The notes below the pieces were generated by a model, which was given only the letters and a program-made list of their open reading frames with translations, ran no database searches and was not told the DNA's origin. From Nocardioides sp. SR21 (GTDB lineage Bacteria > Actinomycetota > Actinomycetes > Propionibacteriales > Nocardioidaceae), in the NCBI RefSeq assembly GCF_022761125.1, contig NZ_JAKWJR010000004.1, positions 1-64,000 of the forward strand: a stretch of DNA of 64,000 nt, in the 5' to 3' direction. Positions 28,041-36,776 of the stretch are shown here, in pieces (the stretch's first letter is position 1; the number at the start of each line of letters is the position of its first letter). A program made the position numbers and the translations under genes.

Positions 28041-28410
28041 GCTCAACACCGCGGAGCGGTACCAGGTCGACGAGGCGATCCGTCAGGCCGAGCAGATCTC
28101 GCGCTTCGAGTTCAGCGTGTTCGTCGGGCGCGTCGACGGCGAGCCGCGCGCGTTCGCGACCCGGCTGCACAACTCGCTGGTCGCGCCGGCGCGCAGCATC
28201 CTGATCCTGGTGGACCCGAACGCCCGGGTCCTCGAGATCGTCACCGGCGGCGTCGTACGCCGCAACCTCACCGACCGCGAGGTCGAGCTGACCGCGTTCC
28301 AGATGCAGGCGTCGTTCGCCGAGGGCAACCTGGTCGACGGCTTGCGCCGCGGGATCCAGCAGCTGGCTGAGCACGCGCGGGCGCCTGAGACGCTCCACGC
28401 CGAGTCGTAA
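28027..28410 (+). CDS. DUF5130/TPM-like conserved actinobacterial protein
   Basis: A 127-aa soluble protein with the blocks AERYQVDEAIRQAEQISRFE, FSVFVGRVDGEPRAFATRLH and RSILILVDPNARVLEIVTGG. These match the DUF5130 family, related to TPM domains, often found near pepN in actinobacteria (from memory). Function is unknown. GTG 28027 or GTG 28018 could start it; both overlap the preceding membrane protein gene, so translation is coupled. It converges on pepN, separated by a strong terminator. Confidence 0.8.
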   Translation: MPVGELNTAERYQVDEAIRQAEQISRFEFSVFVGRVDGEPRAFATRLHNSLVAPARSILILVDPNARVLEIVTGGVVRRNLTDREVELTAFQMQASFAEGNLVDGLRRGIQQLAEHARAPETLHAES

Positions 28411-28466
28411 CCGCGCGGGGGCGCGGCTCCGGATGCGGTCCTCGCCCGGCATGAGCGTCCTGCCTC

Positions 28467-28588
28467 GCCGCCGGCGGCGGCCCCGCGGCTGCGCCACGGG
28501 TCGCTTACCTCGCCGTGTCTCCGCTTCGCTCCGCCACGCCTCGGTTTCACGCTTCCCCGCGGCGCTGCCCCGTGCCGCCGGCGGCGGC
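28467..28588. repeat. Duplicated GCCGCCGGCGGCGGC 15-mers in the DUF5130/pepN gap
   Basis: Identical 15-mers at 28467-28481 and 28574-28588 lie in a 220-nt GC-rich, codon-poor stretch. Each is nearly self-complementary and could form a stem. No conserved coding frame is seen here. Confidence 0.4.
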
Positions 28589-28633
28589 TGTGTTGGCTGC
28601 TCGCGTTCTCGGTTGTCACCTTCGTGAAATGGG

Positions 28634-28674
28634 AGAAGGGGCCGTGAGCTGCTGCGCAGCTCACGGCCCCTTCT
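28634..28674. terminator. Bidirectional intrinsic terminator between the DUF5130 gene and pepN
   Basis: A perfect 19-bp stem with loop TGC begins AGAAGGGG and ends CCCCTTCT, so it has A-rich and T-rich flanks in both directions. It sits between two converging genes. Confidence 0.85.
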
Positions 28675-28683
28675 GTCCTTCGG

Positions 28684-31221
28684 TCAGCCTTGGGCGTCGC
28701 GCTTCTGGGCGGCGAGGGCGCGCAGGACGTCGGCGCGGCCTTCCTGGACGTAGCGCAGGGCGCCCTTGGGGGCGTCGTTGTCGGCGAGCCAGGCGTCGAC
28801 GCGCTCGACGAGGGCCTCGGAGCCGAGGGCCTTGGGGAAGCCGTACTCGAGGAGGACGGAGCCCTTGTGGAAGCCGAGGTTGTCGATGACGGTCTCCGCG
28901 GCCTCGAGGTAGAGCTCGAGGTACGGCGCGACGACCTCGTCCTGGCCGTAGCGGAAGATCGAGAAGACCGTCTCGCGGTGGGTCTCGTTCGGCGTGCCGG
29001 GGTCGAGGATGGCGCGCCAGCCGTCGGCCTTCGCCTCCGCGGTCGGCTGGGCGACCCGGGCGGCGGCGGCCTTCTCCTTGCCCGAGATGGTGTTGTCCTT
29101 CTCGAGCTCGGCGTCGATCTCGGTGTCGCCGAAGCGGCCGGCGGCGGCCAGTGAGGTGATCAGCGTCCAGCGCAGGTCCTGGTCGACCGCGAGGCCGTCG
29201 ACGACGAACGAGCCGTCGAGCAGGCCGGCGACGTCACCGAGGGCGGCGTCGCTGTGGGCGACGGCGGCGTACGCCCGGGCGAACGTCAGCTGGTGGTCGC
29301 TGCCCGGCTCGGCGGCGAGCAGCAGGTCGCGCAGGCCGGACTCCCACTCGGCGCGCAGCGCGGCGCGCCCCTCGGGGGCGCTGTAGGCGTTGACGGCCAT
29401 CGCGGCGTACGTCGGGATGCGGGTGACGCCCCACGAGTCGGTCTCGGAGCCGATGTTCGCCAGCACCAGGCGGACGAAGTCGGTGGCGGCCATCTCGGCG
29501 TCGCGGGTCATGTCCCAGGCGGCGCCCCAGACGAGGGCGCGCGCGAGCGAGTCGTCGAGCTTGGAGAGCCCGCCGATGACGGTCGCGAGCGAGCGCTCGT
29601 CGAGACGGATCTTGGCGAACGCGTGGTCGTTGTCGTTGAGCAGCATCAGGTCGGGCTGCTTCACGCCGACGAGCGCGGGGACCTCGGTCTCCGGGCCCTC
29701 CACGTCGATCTCGAGGTAGTCGCGGCGGACCAGGCGGCCGTCGACCTCGTCGTACAGGCCGAGGCCGAGGCGGTGGCGGCGCAGGGTCGGGTGGTCCGGG
29801 TGCGCGGTCTGCCGGACCGTGAACGACGAGTAGGCGTCGCCGTCGAGGTCGAACGCCGGGGTGAGGGTGTTCACGCCGGCGGTCTGCAGCCACTCCTGGG
29901 CCCAGCTCTGGAGCTCGCGGCCCGACGACTTCTCGAGGGCGAGGAGGAGGTCACCGAACTCGGCGTTGCCGAACTCGTGGTCCTTGAAGTACTGGCGCAG
30001 GCCGGCGAGGAACGGCTCCAGGCCGACCCAGGCGACGAGCTGCTTGAGCACCGACGCCCCCTTGGCGTAGGTGATCATGTCGAAGTTGACCTCGACCGCG
30101 TGCAGGTCGACGTTGTCGGCCGCGATCGGGTGGGTGCTGGGCAGCTGGTCGGCGCGGTAGCCGGTCTGCTTGCGGGCGTTGGTGAAGCCGGTCCACGCGT
30201 CGGTGAACTCGGTGGCCTCGGCCTCGCAGAAGTAGCAGGCCCACTCGGCGAACGACTCGTTCAGCCAGAGGTCGTCCCACCACTTCATGGTGACCAGGTC
30301 GCCGAACCACATGTGCGCCATCTCGTGGGTGATGACGGAGGCGCGGAACTCGTAGAACGAGCGCGGCTGGCGGCTGCGGGGGAGGTACTCGTCGCGCAGG
30401 GTCACGCAGCCGGCGTTCTCCATCGCGCCCATGTTGTACTCCGGCACGTAGAGCTGGTCGTACTTGCCGAACGGGTACGGGTAGTCGAACTGCTCCTCGA
30501 AGAACTCGAAGCTCTGCTTGGTGAGCTTCACGAGCTCGTCGACGTCGAGGTACTCGACGAGCGACTGGCGGCAGTAGTGGCCGAGCGGGATGTCGCCGTG
30601 CTTGCCGTTGTAGACGTGCTGGACCTCGTGGTACTCGCCGGCGACGATCGCGGTGATGTACGTCGACATCCGCTTGGTCGGCTCGAAGCGCCACACGCCC
30701 TTCTCGCCGTCGACCTCGGGCTCCGGCGAGGGGGAGTTCGAGACGACCTTCCAGCTGCTCGGGGCGGTCACGGTGAACTGGAACGGCGCCTTGAGGTCGG
30801 GCTGCTCGAACGTCGTGAAGACGCGGCGGGCGTCCGGGACCTCGAACTGCGAGTACAGGTAGACGCGGCCGTCGGCCGGGTCCACGAAGCGGTGCAGGCC
30901 CTCACCGGTGTGGGAGTAGGTGCAGTCCGCGCGGACGACGAGCACGTTCTCGGCCTGCAGGCCGGGCAGCGCGATGCGGCTGTCGGCGTACGCCGTGGCC
31001 GGGTCGAGCGGCTCGCCGTTCAGCGTGATCTCGTGGACGATCGCGTCCACGAGGTCGGCGAACGTCTCGCTGCCGGGCTCGCGCGAGGTGAACTCGATCG
31101 TGGTCGTCGATCCGAAGGTCTTGTCGCCCGTCGTGAGGTCCAGTTCGATGGAGTACGACGTGACGTCCAGGAGGGCGGCGCGGGTGGCGGCCTCGTCCCG
31201 GGTGAGGTTGGTTCCAGGCAT
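28684..31221 (-). CDS. pepN: Aminopeptidase N (M1 family zinc metallopeptidase)
   Basis: An 845-aa cytoplasmic zinc aminopeptidase with broad specificity. The substrate-binding GAMENAG motif lies near residue 260. The zinc site HEMAHMWFGD near 297 is followed by NESFAEW near 320, completing HExxH-x18-E. A C-terminal ERAP-like helical domain runs from about 530 to the end. ATG 31221 (MPGTNLTRDEA) matches the family start and has GATGCTAG just upstream; upstream in-frame ATGs would overlap the divergent chromate transporter. It lies between the DUF5130 and DsbA-like genes, as in mycobacteria (from memory). Confidence 0.95.
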   Translation of the reverse strand: MPGTNLTRDEAATRAALLDVTSYSIELDLTTGDKTFGSTTTIEFTSREPGSETFADLVDAIVHEITLNGEPLDPATAYADSRIALPGLQAENVLVVRADCTYSHTGEGLHRFVDPADGRVYLYSQFEVPDARRVFTTFEQPDLKAPFQFTVTAPSSWKVVSNSPSPEPEVDGEKGVWRFEPTKRMSTYITAIVAGEYHEVQHVYNGKHGDIPLGHYCRQSLVEYLDVDELVKLTKQSFEFFEEQFDYPYPFGKYDQLYVPEYNMGAMENAGCVTLRDEYLPRSRQPRSFYEFRASVITHEMAHMWFGDLVTMKWWDDLWLNESFAEWACYFCEAEATEFTDAWTGFTNARKQTGYRADQLPSTHPIAADNVDLHAVEVNFDMITYAKGASVLKQLVAWVGLEPFLAGLRQYFKDHEFGNAEFGDLLLALEKSSGRELQSWAQEWLQTAGVNTLTPAFDLDGDAYSSFTVRQTAHPDHPTLRRHRLGLGLYDEVDGRLVRRDYLEIDVEGPETEVPALVGVKQPDLMLLNDNDHAFAKIRLDERSLATVIGGLSKLDDSLARALVWGAAWDMTRDAEMAATDFVRLVLANIGSETDSWGVTRIPTYAAMAVNAYSAPEGRAALRAEWESGLRDLLLAAEPGSDHQLTFARAYAAVAHSDAALGDVAGLLDGSFVVDGLAVDQDLRWTLITSLAAAGRFGDTEIDAELEKDNTISGKEKAAAARVAQPTAEAKADGWRAILDPGTPNETHRETVFSIFRYGQDEVVAPYLELYLEAAETVIDNLGFHKGSVLLEYGFPKALGSEALVERVDAWLADNDAPKGALRYVQEGRADVLRALAAQKRDAQG

Positions 31222-31273
31222 GCCTAGCATCCTGCCATTGGGCAGGTCACCCGCGAAAAGCGGAATCCCCGGC

Positions 31274-32641
31274 ATGATGTCCCGCGTGATCGACCGTGGC
31301 CGGAACGTCATCCCGCTGCGCGACGCTTTCCGGGCCTGGTTCGCGATCTCGTGGCAGACGTTCGGTGGGCCGGCGGGGCAGATCGCGGTCATGCACCGCG
31401 AGCTCGTCGAGGAGCGGCGCTGGATCGGCGAGCGCCGGTTCCTGCACGCGATGAGCTACTGCATGCTGCTGCCCGGCCCGGAGGCCCAGCAGCTCGCGGT
31501 CTACAGCGGCTGGCTGCTCAACGGCTGGCTGGGCGGGCTGATCGCGGGGGTCCTGTTCGTGATCCCGGGGCTGATCACGATCCTCGCGCTCTCGTGGGTG
31601 TACGTCGCCCACGGGGACTCGACCCTCGTCACCGGCGTGCTGCTCGGGCTGGCCGCCGCGGTGATCCCGATCGTGCTGCAGGCGGTGCTGCGGCTCGGCA
31701 AGCGGGCCGTGATGAACCGGGTGCTGCTGGTGCTGGCGGTGCTCGCCTTCGTCGCCCTGGCGGTGCTGGCGGTCCCGTTCCCGCTGGTCGTGCTCGCGGC
31801 CGGCCTGGTCGGCTGGCTGCTCGGCCGGCGCCGGCCGGACCTGGTCCGGATCCCGGACCCCCACCTGACCCCCGACGAGGTGCCGCCGCTGATCCCCGAC
31901 GACGCGTTGCACACCGCGCCCCGGTCGGGCCGGCGCTCGCTGGCGATCCTGGTCGCCGGCCTGGCGATCTGGGTCGCGCCGGTCGTCGCGGCGTACGCCC
32001 TCGCCGGTGGGCAGTCGACGGTCTTCACCGACCAGGGGCTGTTCTTCGGCGGGATGGCGCTGGTGACGTTCGGCGGTGCGTACGCCGTGCTGTCCTACGT
32101 CGCGCAGGCGGCGGTCGAGCACTACGGCTGGCTGAGCGCCCAGGAGATGGTGCGCGGGCTGGCGCTCGCCGAGACGACGCCCGGCCCGCTGATCATGGTC
32201 GTGCAGTTCGTCGCGTTCCTCGGCGCGTTCCGCGCCCCGGGCGAGCTGGACCCGTGGGCGGCCGCGGTGCTCGCGTCGCTGATCGTCGTGTGGGTGACGT
32301 TCGTGCCGTGCTTCCTGTTCATCTTCCTGGGCGCGCCGTACGTCGAACGGCTGCGCGGCAACGAGCCGCTGTCGGCGGCGCTGACCGGCGTCACCGCCGC
32401 GGTCGTCGGCGTGATCGCGAACCTCGCCTACTACTTCACCGTGCACACGCTGTTCGCGGAGACCACGCACGCGGGGCTCGAGCACCTCGGCCTGCTGGTG
32501 CCGGTGTGGTCGTCGTTCCAGTGGGAGCCGGCCGTGCTCGGCGTGCTCGGCACGGTGCTGATCTTCGGGCTCAGGTGGCCGGTGCTGCGCTCGCTCGGCG
32601 TGTGCGGTCTCGCGGGACTGGCGGTCGCCTATCTCGTCTGA
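31274..32641 (+). CDS. Chromate transporter (CHR family, ChrA-like)
   Basis: A 455-aa polytopic membrane protein with two homologous CHR halves. The first, about residues 15-200, has FGGPAGQIAVMHRELVEERR and LPGPEAQQLAVYSGWLLNGW. The second, about 230-450, has FGGAYAVLSYVAQAAVEHYG and AETTPGPLIMVVQFVAFLGA. This long fused form usually exports chromate, driven by the proton gradient. ATG 31274 is used; ATG 31277 is equally possible. It is divergent from pepN and 39 nt upstream of the DsbA-like gene. Confidence 0.9.
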   Translation: MMSRVIDRGRNVIPLRDAFRAWFAISWQTFGGPAGQIAVMHRELVEERRWIGERRFLHAMSYCMLLPGPEAQQLAVYSGWLLNGWLGGLIAGVLFVIPGLITILALSWVYVAHGDSTLVTGVLLGLAAAVIPIVLQAVLRLGKRAVMNRVLLVLAVLAFVALAVLAVPFPLVVLAAGLVGWLLGRRRPDLVRIPDPHLTPDEVPPLIPDDALHTAPRSGRRSLAILVAGLAIWVAPVVAAYALAGGQSTVFTDQGLFFGGMALVTFGGAYAVLSYVAQAAVEHYGWLSAQEMVRGLALAETTPGPLIMVVQFVAFLGAFRAPGELDPWAAAVLASLIVVWVTFVPCFLFIFLGAPYVERLRGNEPLSAALTGVTAAVVGVIANLAYYFTVHTLFAETTHAGLEHLGLLVPVWSSFQWEPAVLGVLGTVLIFGLRWPVLRSLGVCGLAGLAVAYLV

Positions 32642-32680
32642 CGGGGAATGCGGACCCCGGTCCGGTTTGTTCCGTCCGAT

Positions 32681-33280
32681 ATGACCAATGCTGACTTCTG
32701 GTTCGACCCCGCCTGCCCGTTCGCCTGGATCACCTCGCGCTGGATCCTCGAGGTGGAGAAGGTCCGTGACATCGAGGTCACCTGGCAGATCATGAGCCTG
32801 GCCTACCTGAACCAGGACAAGGACATCTCGCCGGAGTACCGCGAGTTCCTCTCGACCGCGTGGCAGCCGGTGCGCGTGCTGATGGCCGCCGAGCAGAAGT
32901 ACGGCAAGGAGGTGCTCCTCCCGCTCTACACCGCGATGGGCACCCGCATCCACATCGAGAAGCAGGCCAAGGACCGCGACATGATCGAGGCCGCGCTTGC
33001 CGACGCCGGCCTCGACCTCTCCCTCGCCGACGCCATGGACGACTCGTCGTACGACGAGGCGATCGCCGCGTCCCACGAGGCGGGCATGAGCCAGGTCGGC
33101 AACGAGGTCGGCACCCCGACCATCGCGTTCGAGGGCCGCGCGTTCTTCGGCCCCGTGATCAGCAAGGCCCCCCGGGGCGAGGACGCCGGCCGGATGTGGG
33201 ACGCGTTCGTCACCCTGTCGAAGTTCGAGCACTTCTACGAGCTGAAGCGCAGCCGGACCGAGGACCTCGACTTCAGCTGA
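32681..33280 (+). CDS. DsbA-like mycothiol-dependent reductase (Rv2466c family)
   Basis: A 199-aa thioredoxin-fold protein. FWFDPACPFAWITSRWILEV at the N terminus and GTPTIAFEGRAFFGPVISK near residue 145-165 match Mycobacterium tuberculosis Rv2466c, a mycothiol-dependent nitroreductase. The active site here is C12-P-F-A15, whereas Rv2466c has CPWC as I remember it, so the second Cys is absent and a monothiol mechanism with mycothiol is likely. ATG 32681 is the family start. It follows the chromate transporter closely and precedes the repeat array. Confidence 0.9.
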   Translation: MTNADFWFDPACPFAWITSRWILEVEKVRDIEVTWQIMSLAYLNQDKDISPEYREFLSTAWQPVRVLMAAEQKYGKEVLLPLYTAMGTRIHIEKQAKDRDMIEAALADAGLDLSLADAMDDSSYDEAIAASHEAGMSQVGNEVGTPTIAFEGRAFFGPVISKAPRGEDAGRMWDAFVTLSKFEHFYELKRSRTEDLDFS

Positions 33281-33346
33281 GCGGAGCCGCGTCAGCGGCT
33301 GTGCTGATCGTGGTCGAGCGAGCCGACGTCGGCGCTCGTACGAGAG

Positions 33347-33559
33347 GTCTCGACAGGCTCGACCACCGGGTCGGTGGGGTCTCGACAGGCTCGACCACCG
33401 GGTCGGTGGGGTCTCGACAGGCTCGACCACCGGGTCGGTGGGGTCTCGACAGGCTCGACCACCGGGTCGGTGGGGTCTCGACAGGCTCGACCACCGGGTC
33501 GGTGGGGTCTCGACAGGCTCGACCACCGGGTCGGTGGGGTCTCGACAGGCTCGACCACC
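33347..33559. repeat. Tandem array of a 32-bp unit, 6.7 copies
   Basis: Six complete identical units start at 33347, 33379, 33411, 33443, 33475 and 33507; a seventh, 21-nt partial copy starts at 33539. The unit begins GTCTCGACAGGCTCGACCA and continues CCGGGTCGGTGGG. CCACC-GGGTC-GGTGG within it is a small hairpin. There are no spacers, so it is not CRISPR. It lies downstream of two converging genes. Open frames through it arise because 32 is not divisible by 3 and the unit lacks stops. Confidence 0.95.
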
Positions 33560-33565
33560 GCTGCG

Positions 33566-34246
33566 TCAACTGGCGCTGGAGGCCGCCACGGCGCCGGCGA
33601 CGGCCACCGCGGCGACGGCGGCGGTCGCGGCGCTGATGGCGTCCTTCACGGCCTTGGCCGCCCAAGCGCCCTCGGAGATCTCCTTGGCGCGCTTGCGGAC
33701 GACCTTCGCGGGCACCCCGTCGTGGTCGACGACCTTGTGGGCTCGGTCGACCGCGGACAGCAGCGCGATCAGCGCGGCGGTCCGCTCGTCGGGCTCGACG
33801 CCCTGCACCAGCGCGGCGGTGAGGCGGTACCGGACCGCCCGCTCGTGACCCGGCTCGACGGTCGGCCAGCGCTTGGTCGGGAACAGGCCCAGCACCTTGG
33901 TGTCCTGGCGCGCGAGGATGCCGCGAGCGACGAGGCGGTCGGCGAGCTCGTCGCGCCGGTTCTTGCCGAGCCGGGTGACCAGGTCCTGAGCCGTGCGCGG
34001 CCGCTCCGCGACCACGTCGTACGCCGCGGCGAGCGTGGGGTCCTCGGGTCGGGCGTCGGCCACCGTGCGCACCTTCGCGGTGCTCCACATCCCGGCCTTC
34101 TCCTGGACCTCGACCGCGCCGATCAGGGCGAGCTCGGTGAGCACTGCGCCACCGAGGGCGGCCGGCAGGTTGATCGTTCCCGTGACGGCGCCCTTGGTGT
34201 CGTCGAGCACCAGCAGGAGCAGGTCCTCTGAGATCAGCGTCTCCAT
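33566..34246 (-). CDS. GPP34 (GOLPH3/Vps74-like) family protein
   Basis: A 226-aa protein resembling eukaryotic GOLPH3, which binds phosphoinositide and Golgi glycosyltransferases; the bacterial role is unknown. Family blocks are LISEDLLLLVLDDTKGAVTG at the N terminus, LGGAVLTELALIGAVEV, RRDELADRLVARGILARQDT and KVLGLFPTKRWPTVEPG. The C terminus is an Ala/Val-rich hydrophobic stretch that may contact membrane. The stop is only a few nt from the 32-bp repeat array. Confidence 0.88.
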   Translation of the reverse strand: METLISEDLLLLVLDDTKGAVTGTINLPAALGGAVLTELALIGAVEVQEKAGMWSTAKVRTVADARPEDPTLAAAYDVVAERPRTAQDLVTRLGKNRRDELADRLVARGILARQDTKVLGLFPTKRWPTVEPGHERAVRYRLTAALVQGVEPDERTAALIALLSAVDRAHKVVDHDGVPAKVVRKRAKEISEGAWAAKAVKDAISAATAAVAAVAVAGAVAASSAS

Positions 34247-34294
34247 GCAGGAACGCTAGCAACGGCCCCTGGCAATCCAGTGGCGCAGACTCAA

Positions 34295-34300
34295 TAGGAT
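34295..34300 (+). promoter_or_regulatory. -10-like hexamer TAGGAT of metG
   Basis: TAGGAT ends 6 nt before ATG 34307, consistent with a leaderless metG transcript. Confidence 0.45.
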
Positions 34301-34306
34301 CAACCC

Positions 34307-36094
34307 ATGACTCGTGTTCTGTCCGCCGTCGCCTGGCCGTACGCCAACGGCCCGCGCCACATCGGCCACGTTGCCGGTTTCGGTGTGCCCTCCGACGTCT
34401 TCAGTCGGTACATGCGGATGGCGGGCCACGAGGTGCTGATGGTCTCCGGCTCCGACGAGCACGGGACGCCGATCCTGATCGCCGCCGGCGAGGAGGGGCT
34501 GACCCCGCAGGAGCTCGCCGACCGCAACCACCGGGTCATCGCCGAGGACCTCGCGGCGCTGGGTCTCACCTACGACCTCTACACCCGCACCACCACGCGC
34601 AACCACCACGCGGTGGTGCAGGAGCTGTTCCTCGGTGTGTACGAGAACGGCTACTTCGTCGAGCAGACGACGTACGGCGCGATCTCGCCGTCGACCGGCC
34701 GCACGCTGCCGGACCGCTACATCGAGGGCACCTGCCCGATCTGCGGGTACGACGGCGCGCGCGGCGACCAGTGCGACAACTGCGGCAACCAGCTCGACCC
34801 GCACGACCTGATCGACCCGCGCTCGAAGATCAACGGCGAGACGCCGGAGTTCATCGACACCCAGCACTTCTTCCTCGACCTGCCGGCGCTGGCCGACGCG
34901 CTGACCGAGTGGCTCGACGAGCGCGAGGCGACCGGGCTGTGGCGGCCGAACGTGATCCGGTTCAGCCAGAACATCCTCAAGGAGATCCGGCCGCGGGCGA
35001 TGACCCGCGACATCGACTGGGGCATCGCCGTACCGCTCGACGGCTGGCGCGACGACCCGACCAAGAAGCTCTACGTCTGGTTCGACGCGGTGATCGGCTA
35101 CCTCTCGGCCAGCATCGAGTGGGCCCGCCGCCAGGGCGACCCGGACCGCTGGCGCGAGTGGTGGAACGAGCCCGCGGCCGAGTCCTACTACTTCATGGGC
35201 AAGGACAACATCACCTTCCACAGCCAGATCTGGCCGGCGGAGCTGCTGGCCTACTCCGGCAAGGGCAGCAGGGGCGGCACGCCGCGGCAGTACGGCGAGC
35301 TCAACCTGCCCACCGAGGTCGTGAGCAGCGAGTTCCTGACCATGGAGGGCAAGAAGTTCTCGTCCTCGAAGAAGGTCGTGATCTACGTGCGCGACCTGCT
35401 GAGCCGCTACCAGCCCGACGCGTTCCGCTACTTCGTCGCGGCGGCCGGCCCGGAGAACCAGGACTCCGACTTCACGTGGTCGGAGTTCGTGCGCCGCACC
35501 AACGACGAACTGGTCGCGGGCTGGGGCAACCTGGTCAACCGTACCGCGACCCTGATCGCCAAGAACTTCGGCGAGATCCCGAAGGCCGGCGAGCTCACCA
35601 CCGAGGACCAGGCTGTCCTCGACGCGACCCTGGCCGCCTTCACCAGCGTCGGCGAGCTGCTCGAGCGGCACCGCCTCAAGCAGGCGATCGGCGAGGCGAT
35701 GCGCGTCGTGGCCGAGGTGAACAAGTACGTCTCCGACACCGAGCCGTGGAAGATCAAGGACGACCCCGAGCGTCTCGGGACGGTCCTGCACGTCGTCGCG
35801 CAGTGCGTCGCGGACCTCAACCTGGTGCTGTCGCCGTTCCTGCCGTTCTCGGCCAACGAGGTCGACAAGGCGCTCGGCGGCGCCGGCGACGTGGCGCCGA
35901 TGCCGCGGATCGAGGAGGCCGACGACCTGGACGGCGGCGCGCCGTACCCGATCATCACGGGCGACTACTCGAGCACCCCGCGCTGGGAGCGGCGCCTGAT
36001 CGTGCCCGGCACGCCGGTCGCGAAGCCGACGCCGATCTTCACCAAGCTCGACCCGTCGGTGGTCGACGAGGAGCTGGCCAGGCTTGGGGAGTGA
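34307..36094 (+). CDS. metG: Methionyl-tRNA synthetase
   Basis: A 595-aa class I synthetase charging tRNA-Met. HIGH is at residues 18-21 (GPRHIGH), and KMSKS is represented by KKFSSSKK near residue 350. A zinc-knuckle insertion with [18 protein letters not shown] lies near 143-160. The anticodon-binding helical domain follows, including [20 protein letters not shown]. No C-terminal tRNA-binding OB extension is present. A gene for an amidotransferase-like protein starts 7 nt after its stop. Confidence 0.95.
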   Translation: MTRVLSAVAWPYANGPRHIGHVAGFGVPSDVFSRYMRMAGHEVLMVSGSDEHGTPILIAAGEEGLTPQELADRNHRVIAEDLAALGLTYDLYTRTTTRNHHAVVQELFLGVYENGYFVEQTTYGAISPSTGRTLPDRYIEGTCPICGYDGARGDQCDNCGNQLDPHDLIDPRSKINGETPEFIDTQHFFLDLPALADALTEWLDEREATGLWRPNVIRFSQNILKEIRPRAMTRDIDWGIAVPLDGWRDDPTKKLYVWFDAVIGYLSASIEWARRQGDPDRWREWWNEPAAESYYFMGKDNITFHSQIWPAELLAYSGKGSRGGTPRQYGELNLPTEVVSSEFLTMEGKKFSSSKKVVIYVRDLLSRYQPDAFRYFVAAAGPENQDSDFTWSEFVRRTNDELVAGWGNLVNRTATLIAKNFGEIPKAGELTTEDQAVLDATLAAFTSVGELLERHRLKQAIGEAMRVVAEVNKYVSDTEPWKIKDDPERLGTVLHVVAQCVADLNLVLSPFLPFSANEVDKALGGAGDVAPMPRIEEADDLDGGAPYPIITGDYSSTPRWERRLIVPGTPVAKPTPIFTKLDPSVVDEELARLGE

Positions 36095-36101
36095 CCGGGG
36101 C

Positions 36102-36767
36102 GTGATCGCGCTCCTGGGGGACGACCGCGGTCACCGCAGCCACCAGGAGCTCAACGCGCTGCGGCCGATGCTCGCCGACATGGGGGCCGACACGAGGTGG
36201 GTGCCGACCGACTCGGCGTTCGACATCCGCGAGTACGACGGCGTCTGGCTGGTGCCGGGCTCGCCGTACGCCGACGACGACGCGGTGCTCCGAGCGCTGA
36301 CCGTCGTCCGCGAGCAGGGCATCGCGTTCATCGGCTCGTGCGGCGGCATGCAGTACGCCGTCATCGAGTTCACGCGGTCGGTGCTCGGCGAGTCCGCGAC
36401 CCACGCCGAGTCCGACGGTGAGGCTGACGACAACGTCGTCACCGCGCTCGCCTGCAGCCTGTACGGCGAGGAGCGGCTGGTCACGCCGGTGCCCGGCACC
36501 CGCTTCGCGGAGATCGTCGAGGAGCCGTTCGTCGGCATGCACTTCTGCAACTACGCGCCGACCGCCGAGGCGGTGCGACGTCTCGAGAAGGCCGGCGTGG
36601 TCGTCGGGGCGACCGCCGACGACGCGGGCGCCGAGGTGCTCGAGTTCCCGGACCACCCGTTCTACGTCACCAGCATGTTCCAGCCGCACATCGGCGCGCT
36701 GGCCGGGAAGCCCGTGCACCCGCTGGTCCGCGCTTTCACGGCAGCGGTCGCGGCCCGCAACCGCTAA
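36102..36767 (+). CDS. Class I glutamine-amidotransferase-like protein related to the CTP synthase C-terminal region
   Basis: A 221-aa protein of the family named for CTP synthase C-terminal region-related (seleno)proteins. IALLGDDRGHRSHQELNALR opens it, GVWLVPGSPYADDDAVLRAL follows, and the nucleophile elbow GSCGGMQYA has Cys80, where some relatives carry selenocysteine. HPFYVTSMFQPH supplies the likely catalytic His. No synthetase domain is attached, so the role is unknown. GTG 36102 is chosen; an upstream TTG would overlap metG. It is 7 nt from metG and likely co-transcribed. Confidence 0.82.
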   Translation: MIALLGDDRGHRSHQELNALRPMLADMGADTRWVPTDSAFDIREYDGVWLVPGSPYADDDAVLRALTVVREQGIAFIGSCGGMQYAVIEFTRSVLGESATHAESDGEADDNVVTALACSLYGEERLVTPVPGTRFAEIVEEPFVGMHFCNYAPTAEAVRRLEKAGVVVGATADDAGAEVLEFPDHPFYVTSMFQPHIGALAGKPVHPLVRAFTAAVAARNR

Positions 36768-36770
36768 CGT
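36765..36770 (+). promoter_or_regulatory. -10-like hexamer TAACGT before the LysE-type gene
   Basis: TAACGT overlaps the stop codon of the preceding gene and ends 6 nt before ATG 36777, fitting an internal leaderless promoter. Confidence 0.35.
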
Positions 36771-36776
36771 CGCGGC

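Noticed and set aside
28411..28683. A small gene in the DUF5130/pepN gap
   Set aside because: The short open frames are Arg/Pro-rich, have no ribosome binding site and lie over GC-rich repeats and a terminator.
33247..33558. Repetitive Pro/Arg-rich protein encoded by the repeat array
   Set aside because: Open frames arise because the 32-bp unit lacks stops and rotates through all three frames; no start signal or plausible domain was found.
33347..33559. CRISPR array
   Set aside because: The 32-bp units abut directly with no variable spacers and no cas genes nearby.
34738..34791. Selenocysteine or zinc-ribbon protein insertion unique to this metG
   Set aside because: CPIC...CDNC is the ordinary MetG zinc knuckle.
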